Positions 24,501-32,874 of a stretch of DNA of 64,000 nt are shown one piece after another. Positions within the stretch are counted from its first letter, which is position 1, and each line of letters starts with the position of its first letter. The position numbers and the translations under genes are program-made. This DNA comes from Armatimonas rosea (GTDB taxonomy: Bacteria; Armatimonadota; Armatimonadia; Armatimonadales; Armatimonadaceae). Below the pieces are notes generated by a model, which ran no database searches, was not told where the DNA came from, and saw only the letters and a list, made by a program, of their open reading frames with translations. The DNA is taken from the NCBI RefSeq assembly GCF_014202505.1, contig NZ_JACHGW010000007.1, positions 124,001-188,000 of the forward strand, read 5' to 3'.

Positions 24501-25490
24501 TTAGGGAGCTATCCCAACCCGTGGGGTTAGGAGGAGCAGATGGGAGGGATAGGTTTTTCCTTGCTCATGACCGCGAACAAGAATCTCGCCACGGTCATTG
24601 ATTGCCAGGGCTGCATCAAGGACCCACTTGCCTTGTTGCTCGATACGCCCCTCCAGAAGCGTGGTTCGTCCCTGCTGCCAGACAAAAGGCGAGCTCCAAG
24701 GCGCAGTGCTTTGGTGCTTGGCGTCCGTTGGGGGAACGAGGCCCGCATTGCCGACGACGTCCGCACGTTCATTGAGCGCGACGGGGTTCAGGTACGCGAT
24801 TTCTCCTGAATAGAGGGGGGCAGTGAACTCCTTGACGGTGCCTTTTTGCCAAAAGTAGCCCGTTGCATGGCTTTCCCCGAGAGCTCCGATAATGTCGCCG
24901 CGGTCGTTGATCGCTGCGGCTGTCGAGGGGCGGTTGAGCAGTGGCTTTCCCGTTGTGCCACTCCAAAGATAGGCTTGTCGCGCGACAACGCCCACGGCCT
25001 GTCCCTGTGCGTTGAGGCCCGTGACGGTGCCTCGTTGATCGCCGGGGAGCAGGGGTGTCCACTTGCCCTCAAACCAGAGTAGCGGGCGCCCGAAAACGGT
25101 CAAGGCAAGCTGTCCTTTGGCATTGGCCACGGGATTGCGGAGGTCTTGTTGCCATCGGTTGCCCAGGTCGTAGGTCTTGCCGCGCCAGGTGACTTCCCAG
25201 CGCTCTGACTTCCCCTGACCGACTTCAACTAGAGTGGCACCTTCCTCGTGCCAGGCAAGGCGCCGAAAAGTCTTTGCGATGACCTTGCCCTGTGCATCGA
25301 GCCAGCCATCGTCGCCTTCCCCAGCATCCTTGAGGGAGTAGAGAGGTCTACCTTTTGGTGGCGGAATCGGAGGCAAGCGGTTATGCTTGACGACCACGGC
25401 ATCATAGTACTTTGGGAAGAGCAGGGCTCCGGAGAGGGAGATTATTCCCACGACGCAGCCGAGCTCAAGCCACCACCGCTTGCTCAACAT
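24501..25490 (-). CDS. Membrane-anchored HAF-repeat protein
   Basis: 329 residues. One N-terminal membrane helix (about 8-26, LELGCVVGIISLSGALL) anchors it. The rest contains repeats of the HAF type, where short beta units end in Asn-Asp-Arg-Gly: GLNAQGQAVGV, AINDRGDIIGA, ALNERADVVGN and AINDRGEILVR. Such repeats usually form an extracytoplasmic propeller of unknown function. The ATG lies 6 bp after the pckG stop, so it may ride on the pckG transcript. Confidence 0.7.
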   Translation of the reverse strand: MLSKRWWLELGCVVGIISLSGALLFPKYYDAVVVKHNRLPPIPPPKGRPLYSLKDAGEGDDGWLDAQGKVIAKTFRRLAWHEEGATLVEVGQGKSERWEVTWRGKTYDLGNRWQQDLRNPVANAKGQLALTVFGRPLLWFEGKWTPLLPGDQRGTVTGLNAQGQAVGVVARQAYLWSGTTGKPLLNRPSTAAAINDRGDIIGALGESHATGYFWQKGTVKEFTAPLYSGEIAYLNPVALNERADVVGNAGLVPPTDAKHQSTAPWSSPFVWQQGRTTLLEGRIEQQGKWVLDAALAINDRGEILVRGHEQGKTYPSHLLLLTPRVGIAP

Positions 25491-25496
25491 AACGCT

Positions 25497-27254
25497 CTAC
25501 CCGACGCGTTTTCGGAGCGCGGCGAGCTCGTCGCTGAGTGCAGTGGGGAGCTTGTCGCCGAATTTTTCGAAGTGCTCAGCGATAGCATCGCACTCCTGCG
25601 CCCAGCGGTCGTGGTTGACCTCCAAGAGGCGCTCCATGACACCGTCGGCCAGGGAGAGGCCGTCTAGGTTCAGGGCATCGGGCGTGGGGACAGTGCCGAT
25701 GGGAGTTTCGATGGCTTTGCCCTCGCCCAGAATCCGCTCGCGCATCCAGAGCAGGGGGCGCAGGTTCTCGCCGTAGCCGGGCCAGAGGAAGACACCGTCA
25801 TCGTCTTTCTGGAACCAGTTGACATGGAAGATCTTGGGCGGGTTCGGGATGCGCTTGCCCAGCTCCAGCCAGTGCGCGAAGTAGTCGCCCATGTGGTAGC
25901 CGCAGAAGGGGAGCATCGCCATCGGGTCGCGGCGTAGGACGCCTTGTGCGCCGCCCGCCGCCGCCGTGGTCTGGGACGCCATGGTCGCGCCTAGAAAGAC
26001 GCCGTGCTCCCAGGAGTTGGCCTCTAAAACCAATGGCATCGTGTCGTTGCGGCGGCCGCCGAAGAGAATCCCGCTGATCGGGACGCCCTGTGGGTCTTCC
26101 CAGTGCGGGGAGATGGTCGGGCACTGCTTGGCGGGAGCGGTGAAGCGCGAGTTGGGCTGGGCGAACTTGCCGCCTTCGAGGTCCTGGCCGGGGCGGTGGT
26201 TGCCGCGCCAGTCGGTCATCCACTTCGATGCGGGGCCCATTCCCTCCCACCACGGTCGGCCGCCGTCGGTGCGGGCGACATTGGTGAAGAGCGTGTTGGA
26301 GCGAATCGTCTCCATCGCCGACGGGTTGGTCTTCTCGCTCGTGCCGGGGGCGACTCCAAAGAAGCCCGCCTCCGGGTTCACCGCCCAGAGCCGGCCATCG
26401 TCGCCGATCCGTAGCCACGCGATATCATCACCGACCGTGCGAACCGTCCATCCAGGAAGAATCGACTCCAGCATTGCCAGGTTGGTCTTGCCACACGCCG
26501 ACGGAAACGCGCCGGTGAAGTAGAGCTTCTCGCCTTGCGGGTCTTCCAGCTCCAGGATCAGCATGTGCTCCGCCAGCCAGCCTTCGTCGCGGGCGATCGC
26601 GGAGGCGATACGGAGCGCGAAGCACTTCTTCCCGAGCAGCGCATTGCCACCGTAGCCCGAGTTGATCGAGAGAATCAGCCGCTCCTCGGGGAAGTGGCAG
26701 ATGTAGCGCTTCTCCGGGTCGAGCTCCGCGGTGGAGTGCAGGCCCGGGACAAAAGCGCCATCGGTGCCCAGTGTCTCCAGCGCCACCGTCCCCATGCGCG
26801 TCATGATCCGCATCGAGAGGGCCACATAGGCACTGTCGGTGATCTCGACGCCCACTTTCGAGAACGGCGAGCCCACCGGCCCCATCTGGTAGGGCACGAC
26901 ATACATCGTCCGGCCTTCCATGCAGCCCTCGAAGAGCCCATAGAGCAGCTTTTTGGCCTCGTCGGGGGCCATCCAGTTATTGGTCGGGCCGGCGTCCTCC
27001 TTGCTCTGCGAGCAGATAAAGGTCCGGTCTTCCACACGCGCCACATCGTTGGGATTCGAGCGGTGCAGGTAGCAGTTGGGCCAGTCGTCGTTATTGAAGG
27101 GGATTAAGTCCTTGGCGGCGACCATGGTCGCGATAAGCCACTGAGCTTCGTCGTCGGAGCCCGTGCACCAGTGAACCCGCTCCGGTTTGCAGAGGTGCGC
27201 GCTTTGCTCCACCCAGGCGAGAAGCCCGGCGTGGGAGGTGAGTGATTGATCCAT
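25497..27254 (-). CDS. pckG: Phosphoenolpyruvate carboxykinase (GTP)
   Basis: 585 residues, the size of the GTP-dependent enzyme. It converts oxaloacetate and GTP to PEP, GDP and CO2, the entry to gluconeogenesis from amino and fatty acids, which fits the acyl-CoA oxidation operon in the same window. The P-loop-like FPSACGKTN is at 250-258 with the reactive Cys254. GGNALLGKKCFALRIAS, NPEAGFFGVAPGTS and GVFLWPGYGENLRPL are also typical. A TACGAT hexamer lies 5 nt before the ATG. Confidence 0.95.
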   Translation of the reverse strand: MDQSLTSHAGLLAWVEQSAHLCKPERVHWCTGSDDEAQWLIATMVAAKDLIPFNNDDWPNCYLHRSNPNDVARVEDRTFICSQSKEDAGPTNNWMAPDEAKKLLYGLFEGCMEGRTMYVVPYQMGPVGSPFSKVGVEITDSAYVALSMRIMTRMGTVALETLGTDGAFVPGLHSTAELDPEKRYICHFPEERLILSINSGYGGNALLGKKCFALRIASAIARDEGWLAEHMLILELEDPQGEKLYFTGAFPSACGKTNLAMLESILPGWTVRTVGDDIAWLRIGDDGRLWAVNPEAGFFGVAPGTSEKTNPSAMETIRSNTLFTNVARTDGGRPWWEGMGPASKWMTDWRGNHRPGQDLEGGKFAQPNSRFTAPAKQCPTISPHWEDPQGVPISGILFGGRRNDTMPLVLEANSWEHGVFLGATMASQTTAAAGGAQGVLRRDPMAMLPFCGYHMGDYFAHWLELGKRIPNPPKIFHVNWFQKDDDGVFLWPGYGENLRPLLWMRERILGEGKAIETPIGTVPTPDALNLDGLSLADGVMERLLEVNHDRWAQECDAIAEHFEKFGDKLPTALSDELAALRKRVG

Positions 27255-27310
27255 ACCCTATCGTAGCATATTGGGACTGTCCTAATCAATAGGCACTATG
27301 ACAGATTCCA

Positions 27311-27409
27311 TCCCCGGATAATGTAGGCCCGGACAACGCAGAAGCCCGGCCAACGAGTGTCCGGGCTTGAGAGGGCGACGGCTACCTTCGTAGCCAACGG
27401 ATTGTGTGG
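27311..27409. repeat. Palindromic repeat family A, single copy
   Basis: The order is TCCCCGGATAATGTAGGCCC; hairpin GCCCGG-CCAACGAGTGT-CCGGGC (27344-27366); TTGAGAGGGCGAC; hairpin GGCTAC-CTTC-GTAGCC (27380-27395); AACGGATT. The same order, in reverse orientation, is at 28840-28916. It lies between pckG and the kdsA stop codon, 2 bp from the latter. Confidence 0.85.
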
Positions 27410-27411
27410 GG

Positions 27412-28239
27412 CTACTGCTTCACGGCGCGCTCGATTGCTTGGAGCGTCTCCAGTAGGCCTGCTAGGCTGGCGAGGGGGAGCATGGTCGCGGCATCGGAGA
27501 GGGCTTTCTCGGGCTCGGGGTGGACTTCGAGGAAGAAGGCATCGACCCCAACCGCAGCGGCGGCGCGGGCGAGGTGCGGCACGAACTCCCGCGTCCCCCC
27601 CGATGCGGTGCCAAGTCCGCCCGGCTGCTGCACCGAGTGGGTCGCATCGAAGACCACGGGGCAGTTTGTCGCGGTCGCCATCTGCGGCAGGCTGCGGAAG
27701 TCCACGATCAGGGTGTTGTAGCCAAAGCTAACCCCCCGCTCGCACACCAAGATGCGCTCGTTGCCCGTGGCCTCGATCTTCTTGACCGCATTGACAATGT
27801 CCAGCGGCGCCATGAACTGGCCCTTCTTGACATTGATCGCCTTGCCCGTCTCGCCCGCCGCCACCAACAGATCGGTCTGGCGCGAGAGAAACGCAGGAAT
27901 CTGAAGAATATCGACATACTCTGCCGCCAGCTTGCAGTGGTCGGGCTCATGGACATCGGTGAGGACGGGCATCCCAAAGTCCTGGCGAATCCCCGCGAGG
28001 ATCTCCAGCCCCTTCACCGGCCCCTGTCCACGAAACGCCGCCCCCGATGTCCGGTTGGCTTTATCGAAGCTCGCCTTGAAGACATAGGCGATTCCTAGGG
28101 CCTCGCAGGTGGCTTTGACGCTCTGGGCGATCTCACGGCAGAGGCTCTCGCTCTCGATCACACACGGCCCCGCGATCAGGGCAAAGGGCAGGCCGCCACC
28201 CACGGCGACGGCATCGGAAATAGCAACTTTTCGGGTCAT
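27412..28239 (-). CDS. kdsA: 3-deoxy-8-phosphooctulonate synthase (KDO-8-phosphate synthase)
   Basis: 275 residues. It condenses PEP with arabinose 5-phosphate to KDO-8-P, a precursor of lipopolysaccharide. Signatures are LIAGPCVIESESLC, FKASFDKANRTSG, RGQGPVKGLEILAGIRQDFG, PVLTDVHEPDHC, LQIPAFLSRQTDLLVAAG and VFDATHSVQQPGG. FDATHSVQ is followed by a region without the Cys of metal-dependent forms being obvious, so the metal class is open. TAGACT (complement of 28249-28254) lies 9 nt upstream of the ATG. With kdsB at 29642 it implies a KDO-containing outer membrane. Confidence 0.95.
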   Translation of the reverse strand: MTRKVAISDAVAVGGGLPFALIAGPCVIESESLCREIAQSVKATCEALGIAYVFKASFDKANRTSGAAFRGQGPVKGLEILAGIRQDFGMPVLTDVHEPDHCKLAAEYVDILQIPAFLSRQTDLLVAAGETGKAINVKKGQFMAPLDIVNAVKKIEATGNERILVCERGVSFGYNTLIVDFRSLPQMATATNCPVVFDATHSVQQPGGLGTASGGTREFVPHLARAAAAVGVDAFFLEVHPEPEKALSDAATMLPLASLAGLLETLQAIERAVKQ

Positions 28240-28258
28240 AGCGGTGTCAGTCTACCCG

Positions 28259-28720
28259 ATGCAACAAACACAACAGCCTCTTGAGCAGGTCTATGTCGTG
28301 CGGCTGAACCCTCAGCAGCGGAAACAAACGCGCTTTGTTCTCTGGGCAAACTTCTTTGCTCTGCTCCTCAACGCGACCCTGGCCGTCCTGTTCTGGAAGC
28401 TCGATACAGGTAAGCCCATGGCCTCGTTGCTGAGTGTCTTCAGTAGCTGTTTGGCGATTGTCTGTGTCGGGCTCTACCGCAAGGGCACCCAGTACCTTAC
28501 GCTCACCGAGAATGGCTTGGCCTACCAAAACGCGTTTGGAACCCGCACGGTCAACCTGGCCTGGGACGAGATCAAGCGGGTCCGGATCGAGCGGAACTAC
28601 ACCTACACCTGGCTCCGGGTGACCCGCAAAAAAGGCTTCCTCCGCCTGGCGCTCGTCGTCCCCCCCGACCAAGCCGAAGAGATTCTTGCCGAGTGCCAGA
28701 AACGGATAGGCCAGAGCTAG
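28259..28720 (+). CDS. Two-helix membrane protein with a PH-like C-terminal domain
   Basis: 153 residues from the ATG at 28259; the longer frame lies inside kdsA in antisense and is rejected. It has two membrane helices at about 26-46 and 54-72, then a beta-rich tail (YLTLTENGLAYQNAFGTRTV, then AWDEIKRVRIERN) that resembles bacterial PH-type or DUF304-like modules. The start is divergent from kdsA, 19 bp away. The function is unknown. Confidence 0.65.
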   Translation: MQQTQQPLEQVYVVRLNPQQRKQTRFVLWANFFALLLNATLAVLFWKLDTGKPMASLLSVFSSCLAIVCVGLYRKGTQYLTLTENGLAYQNAFGTRTVNLAWDEIKRVRIERNYTYTWLRVTRKKGFLRLALVVPPDQAEEILAECQKRIGQS

Positions 28721-28737
28721 AGCTATTTTTCCCGAGG

Positions 28738-28916
28738 AACGAGTCTGGCCGGAACCACAAGGGTTCCGGCTTAAGAGGGCTACGGGCACCTCCGTGCCCA
28801 ACAGATTTTGGTGGCTGCGTCTGGTACTCGGTTGGCTGCGAAGGCAGCCGTCGCCCTCTTAAGCCCGGACACTCGTTGGCCGGGCAAATCTGTCCGGGCC
28901 TACGTTATCCGGGGAT
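28738..28916. repeat. Palindromic repeat family A, two inverted copies head to head
   Basis: The right part (28840-28916) is the reverse complement of the copy at 27311-27409: GGCTGCGAAGGCAGCC, CGCCCTCTTAAG, GCCCGGACACTCGTTGGCCG GGC, then CGTTATCCGGGGA. The left part (28738-28805) is a more diverged copy in the opposite sense: GGCCGGAACC/GGTTCCGGC stem, TTAAGAGGGC, GGGCACCTCCGTGCCC stem, AACAGATTTT. It fills the gap between two convergent genes. Confidence 0.85.
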
Positions 28917-28921
28917 GGCTT

Positions 28922-29626
28922 CTACCGCGTCTGGTAGGCCACAAACTCGGCCCAGAGGTCGTCGAGCTTCTTGCCGGTGGAGGTCTCGAAGAGGCTGTCG
29001 CTGTAGGCGCGGGTCTTCATGGCCTTGTCGAGCTTCTGCACGAGGCCGTGGTCGTACTTGTGGGTGAGGTAGGCGAGGAAGTAGGCCGTCACCCGGTAGG
29101 CATCGGTGTACTTGTTCTTCTCCGTGATCTTGGGACGCGGTGCCTCGGGCTCGTAGCGCCACCAGCGGATGTAGTCGGCGATCCCCTCAACCAGCCAGCC
29201 GGGGGTGTTGCGGCTACCGGGGTAGGCTTGCACCAGGTGGGTCATCTCGTGGATCATCATCCCAAAGTCGTCGGGGTGGGCGCGCACCCAAGGCACACTC
29301 ACAAAGATCCCGCCGCCCGTGGCGTAGGCGGGGGCGTCTTGCTTGAGCTGGAAGGTCACCTTGATCGCGCTCATCGGCTTGGCGTCCTGTGTTCCCAGCA
29401 GGTTCCAGACAACCGGGTACCACTGCTCCATCAGCTCGCCCGCATGCTTGCCCCACTCGGCAAGATCGGGCGCGACTGTCGTGTCCACGGTTACCTTTGG
29501 CGTTGGGACGGACTTGGCAGAGGCCAGGTGGTAGGCCTGCTTGGTGAGTGCATCGCCGGTAGGGTAGGGCGTGACGGGTGGTTGCGCAGTCAAGAGAAGA
29601 AGCGTGACGGTGAGGGTGGTGATCAT
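28922..29626 (-). CDS. Secreted basic secretory protein (BSP)-like metallopeptidase
   Basis: 234 residues. MITTLTVTLLLLTAQ is a short signal peptide. The zinc motif HEMTH (H126, E127, H130) lies in DDFGMMIHEMTHLVQAYPG, followed by TPGWLVEGIADYIRWWRYEP, where EGIADYIR is the downstream signature of plant BSP-like proteins found also in bacteria. It is expected to be an extracytoplasmic zinc protease. It lies 15 bp after the kdsB stop and so may be in one transcript with it. Confidence 0.8.
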   Translation of the reverse strand: MITTLTVTLLLLTAQPPVTPYPTGDALTKQAYHLASAKSVPTPKVTVDTTVAPDLAEWGKHAGELMEQWYPVVWNLLGTQDAKPMSAIKVTFQLKQDAPAYATGGGIFVSVPWVRAHPDDFGMMIHEMTHLVQAYPGSRNTPGWLVEGIADYIRWWRYEPEAPRPKITEKNKYTDAYRVTAYFLAYLTHKYDHGLVQKLDKAMKTRAYSDSLFETSTGKKLDDLWAEFVAYQTR

Positions 29627-29641
29627 GGTGTTGGGGATTCC

Positions 29642-30373
29642 TTAGTTTGCAAATAGCGCGCGGACGCGCTCCAGGTCGTCGGGGGTATCCACCGACTCAG
29701 GGACACGGTCGGTGAAGACCATCTTGATACGGTAGCCGTGCTCCAGTGCGCGGAGCTGCTCCAGGGACTCGATCTGCTCCAGCGGCGTCCGAGGCAGGGT
29801 GGGGAAGGTCTCTAGAAAGTCCCGCCGGTAGGCATAGAGCCCGATGTGCTGGAGCGGCTGGTAGCCCGGCGCATCGGCATTGCGGCGATACGGCAGCGGC
29901 GAGCGGGAGAAGTAGAGCGCGTAGCCCGCCTGCGTCAGCACCACTTTCACCACATTGGGATCGTCCTCCCGGCCCGTCGGCAGCGGGCAGCAGAGGCTCG
30001 ACATCGTGAGGCCGTCGTCGGCAAGAAGCGGCTCCGCGGCGGCATCGATGATCTCCGGGTCGATCAGGGGCTCGTCGCCCTGCACATTGACAATCACCTT
30101 GACATCGGGCGCGAGCTGCTGCGCCGCCTCCGCGAGCCGGTCCGTGCCGGTCTGGTGGTCGGCGCGGGTCATGAGGACACTGCCGCCAAAGGCGCGGACG
30201 GCATCGGCGATGGCCTGGTCCGGGGTCGCGATAAAGACCTCGTCGATCTTCGACGCGCTCCGGGCGCGCTCCCAGACATGCTGGATCATCGGCTTCCCCG
30301 CGATCAGAGCGAGCGGCTTATCGGGGAGGCGCGTCGCCGCCAGACGCGCGGGAATCAGGGCTACAGCTTTCAC
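29642..30373 (-). CDS. kdsB: 3-deoxy-manno-octulosonate cytidylyltransferase (CMP-KDO synthetase)
   Basis: 243 residues. It activates KDO with CTP before transfer to lipid A. ALIPARLAATRLPDKPLALI is the nucleotide loop. IATPDQAIADAVRAFGGSVL, TGTDRLAEAA, VNVQGDEPLIDPEIID and GLYAYRRDFL are all typical. The start is GTG at 30373, with TAAACT (complement of 30381-30386) 7 nt upstream. kdsA is 1.4 kb away on the same strand. Confidence 0.95.
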   Translation of the reverse strand: MKAVALIPARLAATRLPDKPLALIAGKPMIQHVWERARSASKIDEVFIATPDQAIADAVRAFGGSVLMTRADHQTGTDRLAEAAQQLAPDVKVIVNVQGDEPLIDPEIIDAAAEPLLADDGLTMSSLCCPLPTGREDDPNVVKVVLTQAGYALYFSRSPLPYRRNADAPGYQPLQHIGLYAYRRDFLETFPTLPRTPLEQIESLEQLRALEHGYRIKMVFTDRVPESVDTPDDLERVRALFAN

Positions 30374-30383
30374 GGCAGTCAGT

Positions 30384-32834
30384 TTACCCGATTGGCCCGG
30401 CGAAGCGCTCCGCCCAGGTGAGCATCTCCCAGAGGGTGTGCAGGACGCTCTCGCGGGCGCGGTAGCCGTGGCTCTCGTGGGGGAGCAGCACGAGGCGCGC
30501 GGTCGCGCCGTGGGCTTGGAGCGCCTGGTAGAACCGCTCGGACTGCACCGTGTGGGTCCCGGGGTTGTTGTCGGCTTGGCCGTGGATCAAGAGAAGGGGG
30601 TCCTTGAGCTTATCCGCGTGCGTAAACGGCGAGAGGCGGTGGTAGGTCTCGGCGGCCTCCCAGTACGAGCGGCGCTCGCTCTGGAACCCAAAGGGCGTGA
30701 GGGTGCGGTTGTAGGCTCCGGAGCGGGCGATCCCGGCACGAAACAGTCCCGGTGCATGGGCGAGCAGGTTGGCGGTCATGAAGGCACCGTAGCTGTGCCC
30801 CCCGACCACGACCCTGCCCGGATCGGCGATCCCACGCTCAGCGAGGGTGTCGATGGCAGCCTTCGCCGCTCCGACAATCTGCTCCGCAAACGTATCGTTC
30901 ATGGTCTCGGGGTCGCCGACAATGGGCATCGATGCATCCATCAAGACTGCCCAGCCGCGCAGCAGGAACCAGAGTGGGCTCGTTCCCATGAGCCGTGTGA
31001 AGGTCTTGTCCGAGCCGCGCACCTGCCCCGCCGTGGCCGCATCGCTGTACTCCTCCGGGTAGGCCCAGAGCAAGAGCGGCAGGTTGGGGCGCGAGTCGGG
31101 CGCGATATTCGGCGGTAGGTAGAGCGTCCCCGAGAGCGGCACACCATCGGGGCGCTGGTAGCGCACAAGCTCTTTGTGCAGGCCCGTGACTGCGGGGTGA
31201 GGATCGGTAAAGTGGGTCAGCGCGACCCCGTCCACAAAGAAGTTCGTCGGCTCCGTGCGGCTCTGGCGGCTGGTGAGCAGCTTGTCTCCGATAAAGGCGA
31301 GGAAGCTCTCAAAGCCCGTGTCCCCGCACTGGAAGAGCCGCTCTTTCTCCCCAGTCTCGAGGTCGAACGAATCCAAGAACGGCCGGTCACCGTCGGGGGT
31401 AGCGCCGCGCCCCGCCAGAAAGACCTTGCCGTTGCGGGTATCGAGGACACGCTCTCCGGTGGGCTTCTGGGTCGTGATAAAGCTTCCGGGGTCGCCGTAG
31501 GCATCGTTGACCGAGAGATCAAAGAGGGTGGTGCGCTCCTCCCAGGCTCCCCACGTGAAGTAGTAGGTCGTGCGCCAGCGCCGGTCGCGGTCGTACTCGG
31601 TCACGATGGCTTTGGCGGGATCGTCGGGCCACTCCCACCCCGCAAACCGATGCGTCAGGCGGAACGACTCACTCCCATTTAGCTCGCTCTCATGAACGGG
31701 AGCGTCTTGCTGTCGCTGCGCGACATGAAGGCCTTCGGCCATATTTGGGATGGCCGAAGGCCTTTGTGTCGGAGCCTGCGACGACAGCAAGACGCCCCCC
31801 TCCAACGGGGGCGATGCCTTCGGGGGCAGTATAGTGGCGGTCATTACGCGGTCACGGTGTTCGACTTTGGCGAGCGGGTTGCCGCCATCGAGCGCCTCCA
31901 CCCAGCGCAGGGTCGCCGGGAGGTTGGGCTGCCAGCCGATCCCACGGGGGCCGGTGGGGACGCCCTGCTGTGGCACCTCGTCGGAGATCGGTAGGTCGGC
32001 GATTGTGTGCAGGATCGCTCCTGTTGTGGCGTCCCAGACCTCCACGCGGCGGGCGAAGAGATTGTAGGGGACGCGGTAGGAGAACGGCGGCACGAGGCGT
32101 GTGACCAGAAGGAAGCGGCCATCGGGCGAGGGCCGGGCGCTGGTGGCGAGCACCGGCTCCCCAACCAGCTCCACGTTGGCGGTGCTAAGCGAGTAGGTTG
32201 CGAGCTGAACCGTCGTGAGGTAGGTGAACAGCGCCTCGTCGTGGGGGCTGGTGAGCAGGTCCTGGTAGGTGGCGGCGCGGGTCTGCTTGCCGCTCGCCTC
32301 CTGGACAATCGGCCCCTCGGGTGCGGCCAATGGCTGAGGCATCTCGCCCAAGTCCGCTACAAGCGTGAGCAGAAGCGTGTCGTTATCGATCCACTGGATC
32401 GGCGCGGAGAGCATGTCCGTCAGCGCGAGTTCAGGGACGACCGTTACCGTCGCGGTCGAGACTGTCCCGATTCCCAGCCCAAGTCCGCCGCCCTCACGCT
32501 CCAGAAACAGCGCAAAGCGGCTGCCGTCGTCGCTCCAGACCGGGCTCCCCGGAATTGTCCCCGCGGGCACTCCCGTCACCGTGCGCTCGCTACCATCTGC
32601 CGTGCTCAGGAGAGTCAGGGTGGAGTAGCGTGTGTGCCGCTGCGTCCCCGGGCGAGTCGGGTCAAAGCGCACCCCCGCCAGCTTCTCGTAGGGACGAGCC
32701 AGATCGGCGATGGGCGGATAGGCCTCGTAGCCAATGAGGAGCAGGTGCGAGCGGTCCGGTGAGAGCGTTGAGAGAGGGGTGAGCGGTGCATCGAGCAGGG
32801 CGACGAGCTCGTCACCGGGAGTTTGGTACTGCAT
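30384..32834 (-). CDS. Prolyl oligopeptidase (S9) family protein with an in-frame repeat insertion
   Basis: 816 residues from the ATG at 32834; TACAAT is 9 nt upstream, which argues against the 21-codon longer frame. An N-terminal beta-propeller with PSPDGRFLLVTR-type blades is followed by an alpha/beta hydrolase domain from about 560. The catalytic triad is visible: S681 in GGHSYGAF, D755 in HGQADNNPGT and H789 in HESHGY. It probably cleaves peptides. There is no signal peptide. Residues of about 336-379 (SPPLEGGVLLSSQAPTQRPS and on) are encoded by a palindromic repeat and interrupt the propeller. Confidence 0.9.
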   Translation of the reverse strand: MQYQTPGDELVALLDAPLTPLSTLSPDRSHLLLIGYEAYPPIADLARPYEKLAGVRFDPTRPGTQRHTRYSTLTLLSTADGSERTVTGVPAGTIPGSPVWSDDGSRFALFLEREGGGLGLGIGTVSTATVTVVPELALTDMLSAPIQWIDNDTLLLTLVADLGEMPQPLAAPEGPIVQEASGKQTRAATYQDLLTSPHDEALFTYLTTVQLATYSLSTANVELVGEPVLATSARPSPDGRFLLVTRLVPPFSYRVPYNLFARRVEVWDATTGAILHTIADLPISDEVPQQGVPTGPRGIGWQPNLPATLRWVEALDGGNPLAKVEHRDRVMTATILPPKASPPLEGGVLLSSQAPTQRPSAIPNMAEGLHVAQRQQDAPVHESELNGSESFRLTHRFAGWEWPDDPAKAIVTEYDRDRRWRTTYYFTWGAWEERTTLFDLSVNDAYGDPGSFITTQKPTGERVLDTRNGKVFLAGRGATPDGDRPFLDSFDLETGEKERLFQCGDTGFESFLAFIGDKLLTSRQSRTEPTNFFVDGVALTHFTDPHPAVTGLHKELVRYQRPDGVPLSGTLYLPPNIAPDSRPNLPLLLWAYPEEYSDAATAGQVRGSDKTFTRLMGTSPLWFLLRGWAVLMDASMPIVGDPETMNDTFAEQIVGAAKAAIDTLAERGIADPGRVVVGGHSYGAFMTANLLAHAPGLFRAGIARSGAYNRTLTPFGFQSERRSYWEAAETYHRLSPFTHADKLKDPLLLIHGQADNNPGTHTVQSERFYQALQAHGATARLVLLPHESHGYRARESVLHTLWEMLTWAERFAGPIG
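31698..31828. repeat. Palindromic repeat family B inside the S9 peptidase gene
   Basis: Outer arms GCGTCTTGCTGTCG (31702-31715) and CGACAGCAAGACGC (31782-31795) enclose an inner pair, AAGGCCTTCGGCCA and TGGCCGAAGGCCTT (31751-31764). On the right follow CCCCCCTCCAACGGGGGCG and ATGCCTTCGGGGGC. It shares GTCGCAGGCTCCG-like and ATGGCCGAAGGCCTTTG blocks with 53117-53305. It is open in the peptidase frame. Confidence 0.8.
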
Positions 32835-32874
32835 TAGAAAGGGATTGTACCTACCAATCACGAACAAAGCCTGC

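Noticed and set aside
27255-28921. Family A repeats as a CRISPR array
   Set aside because: The copies are few, far apart and inverted, with no regular spacers and no cas genes near.
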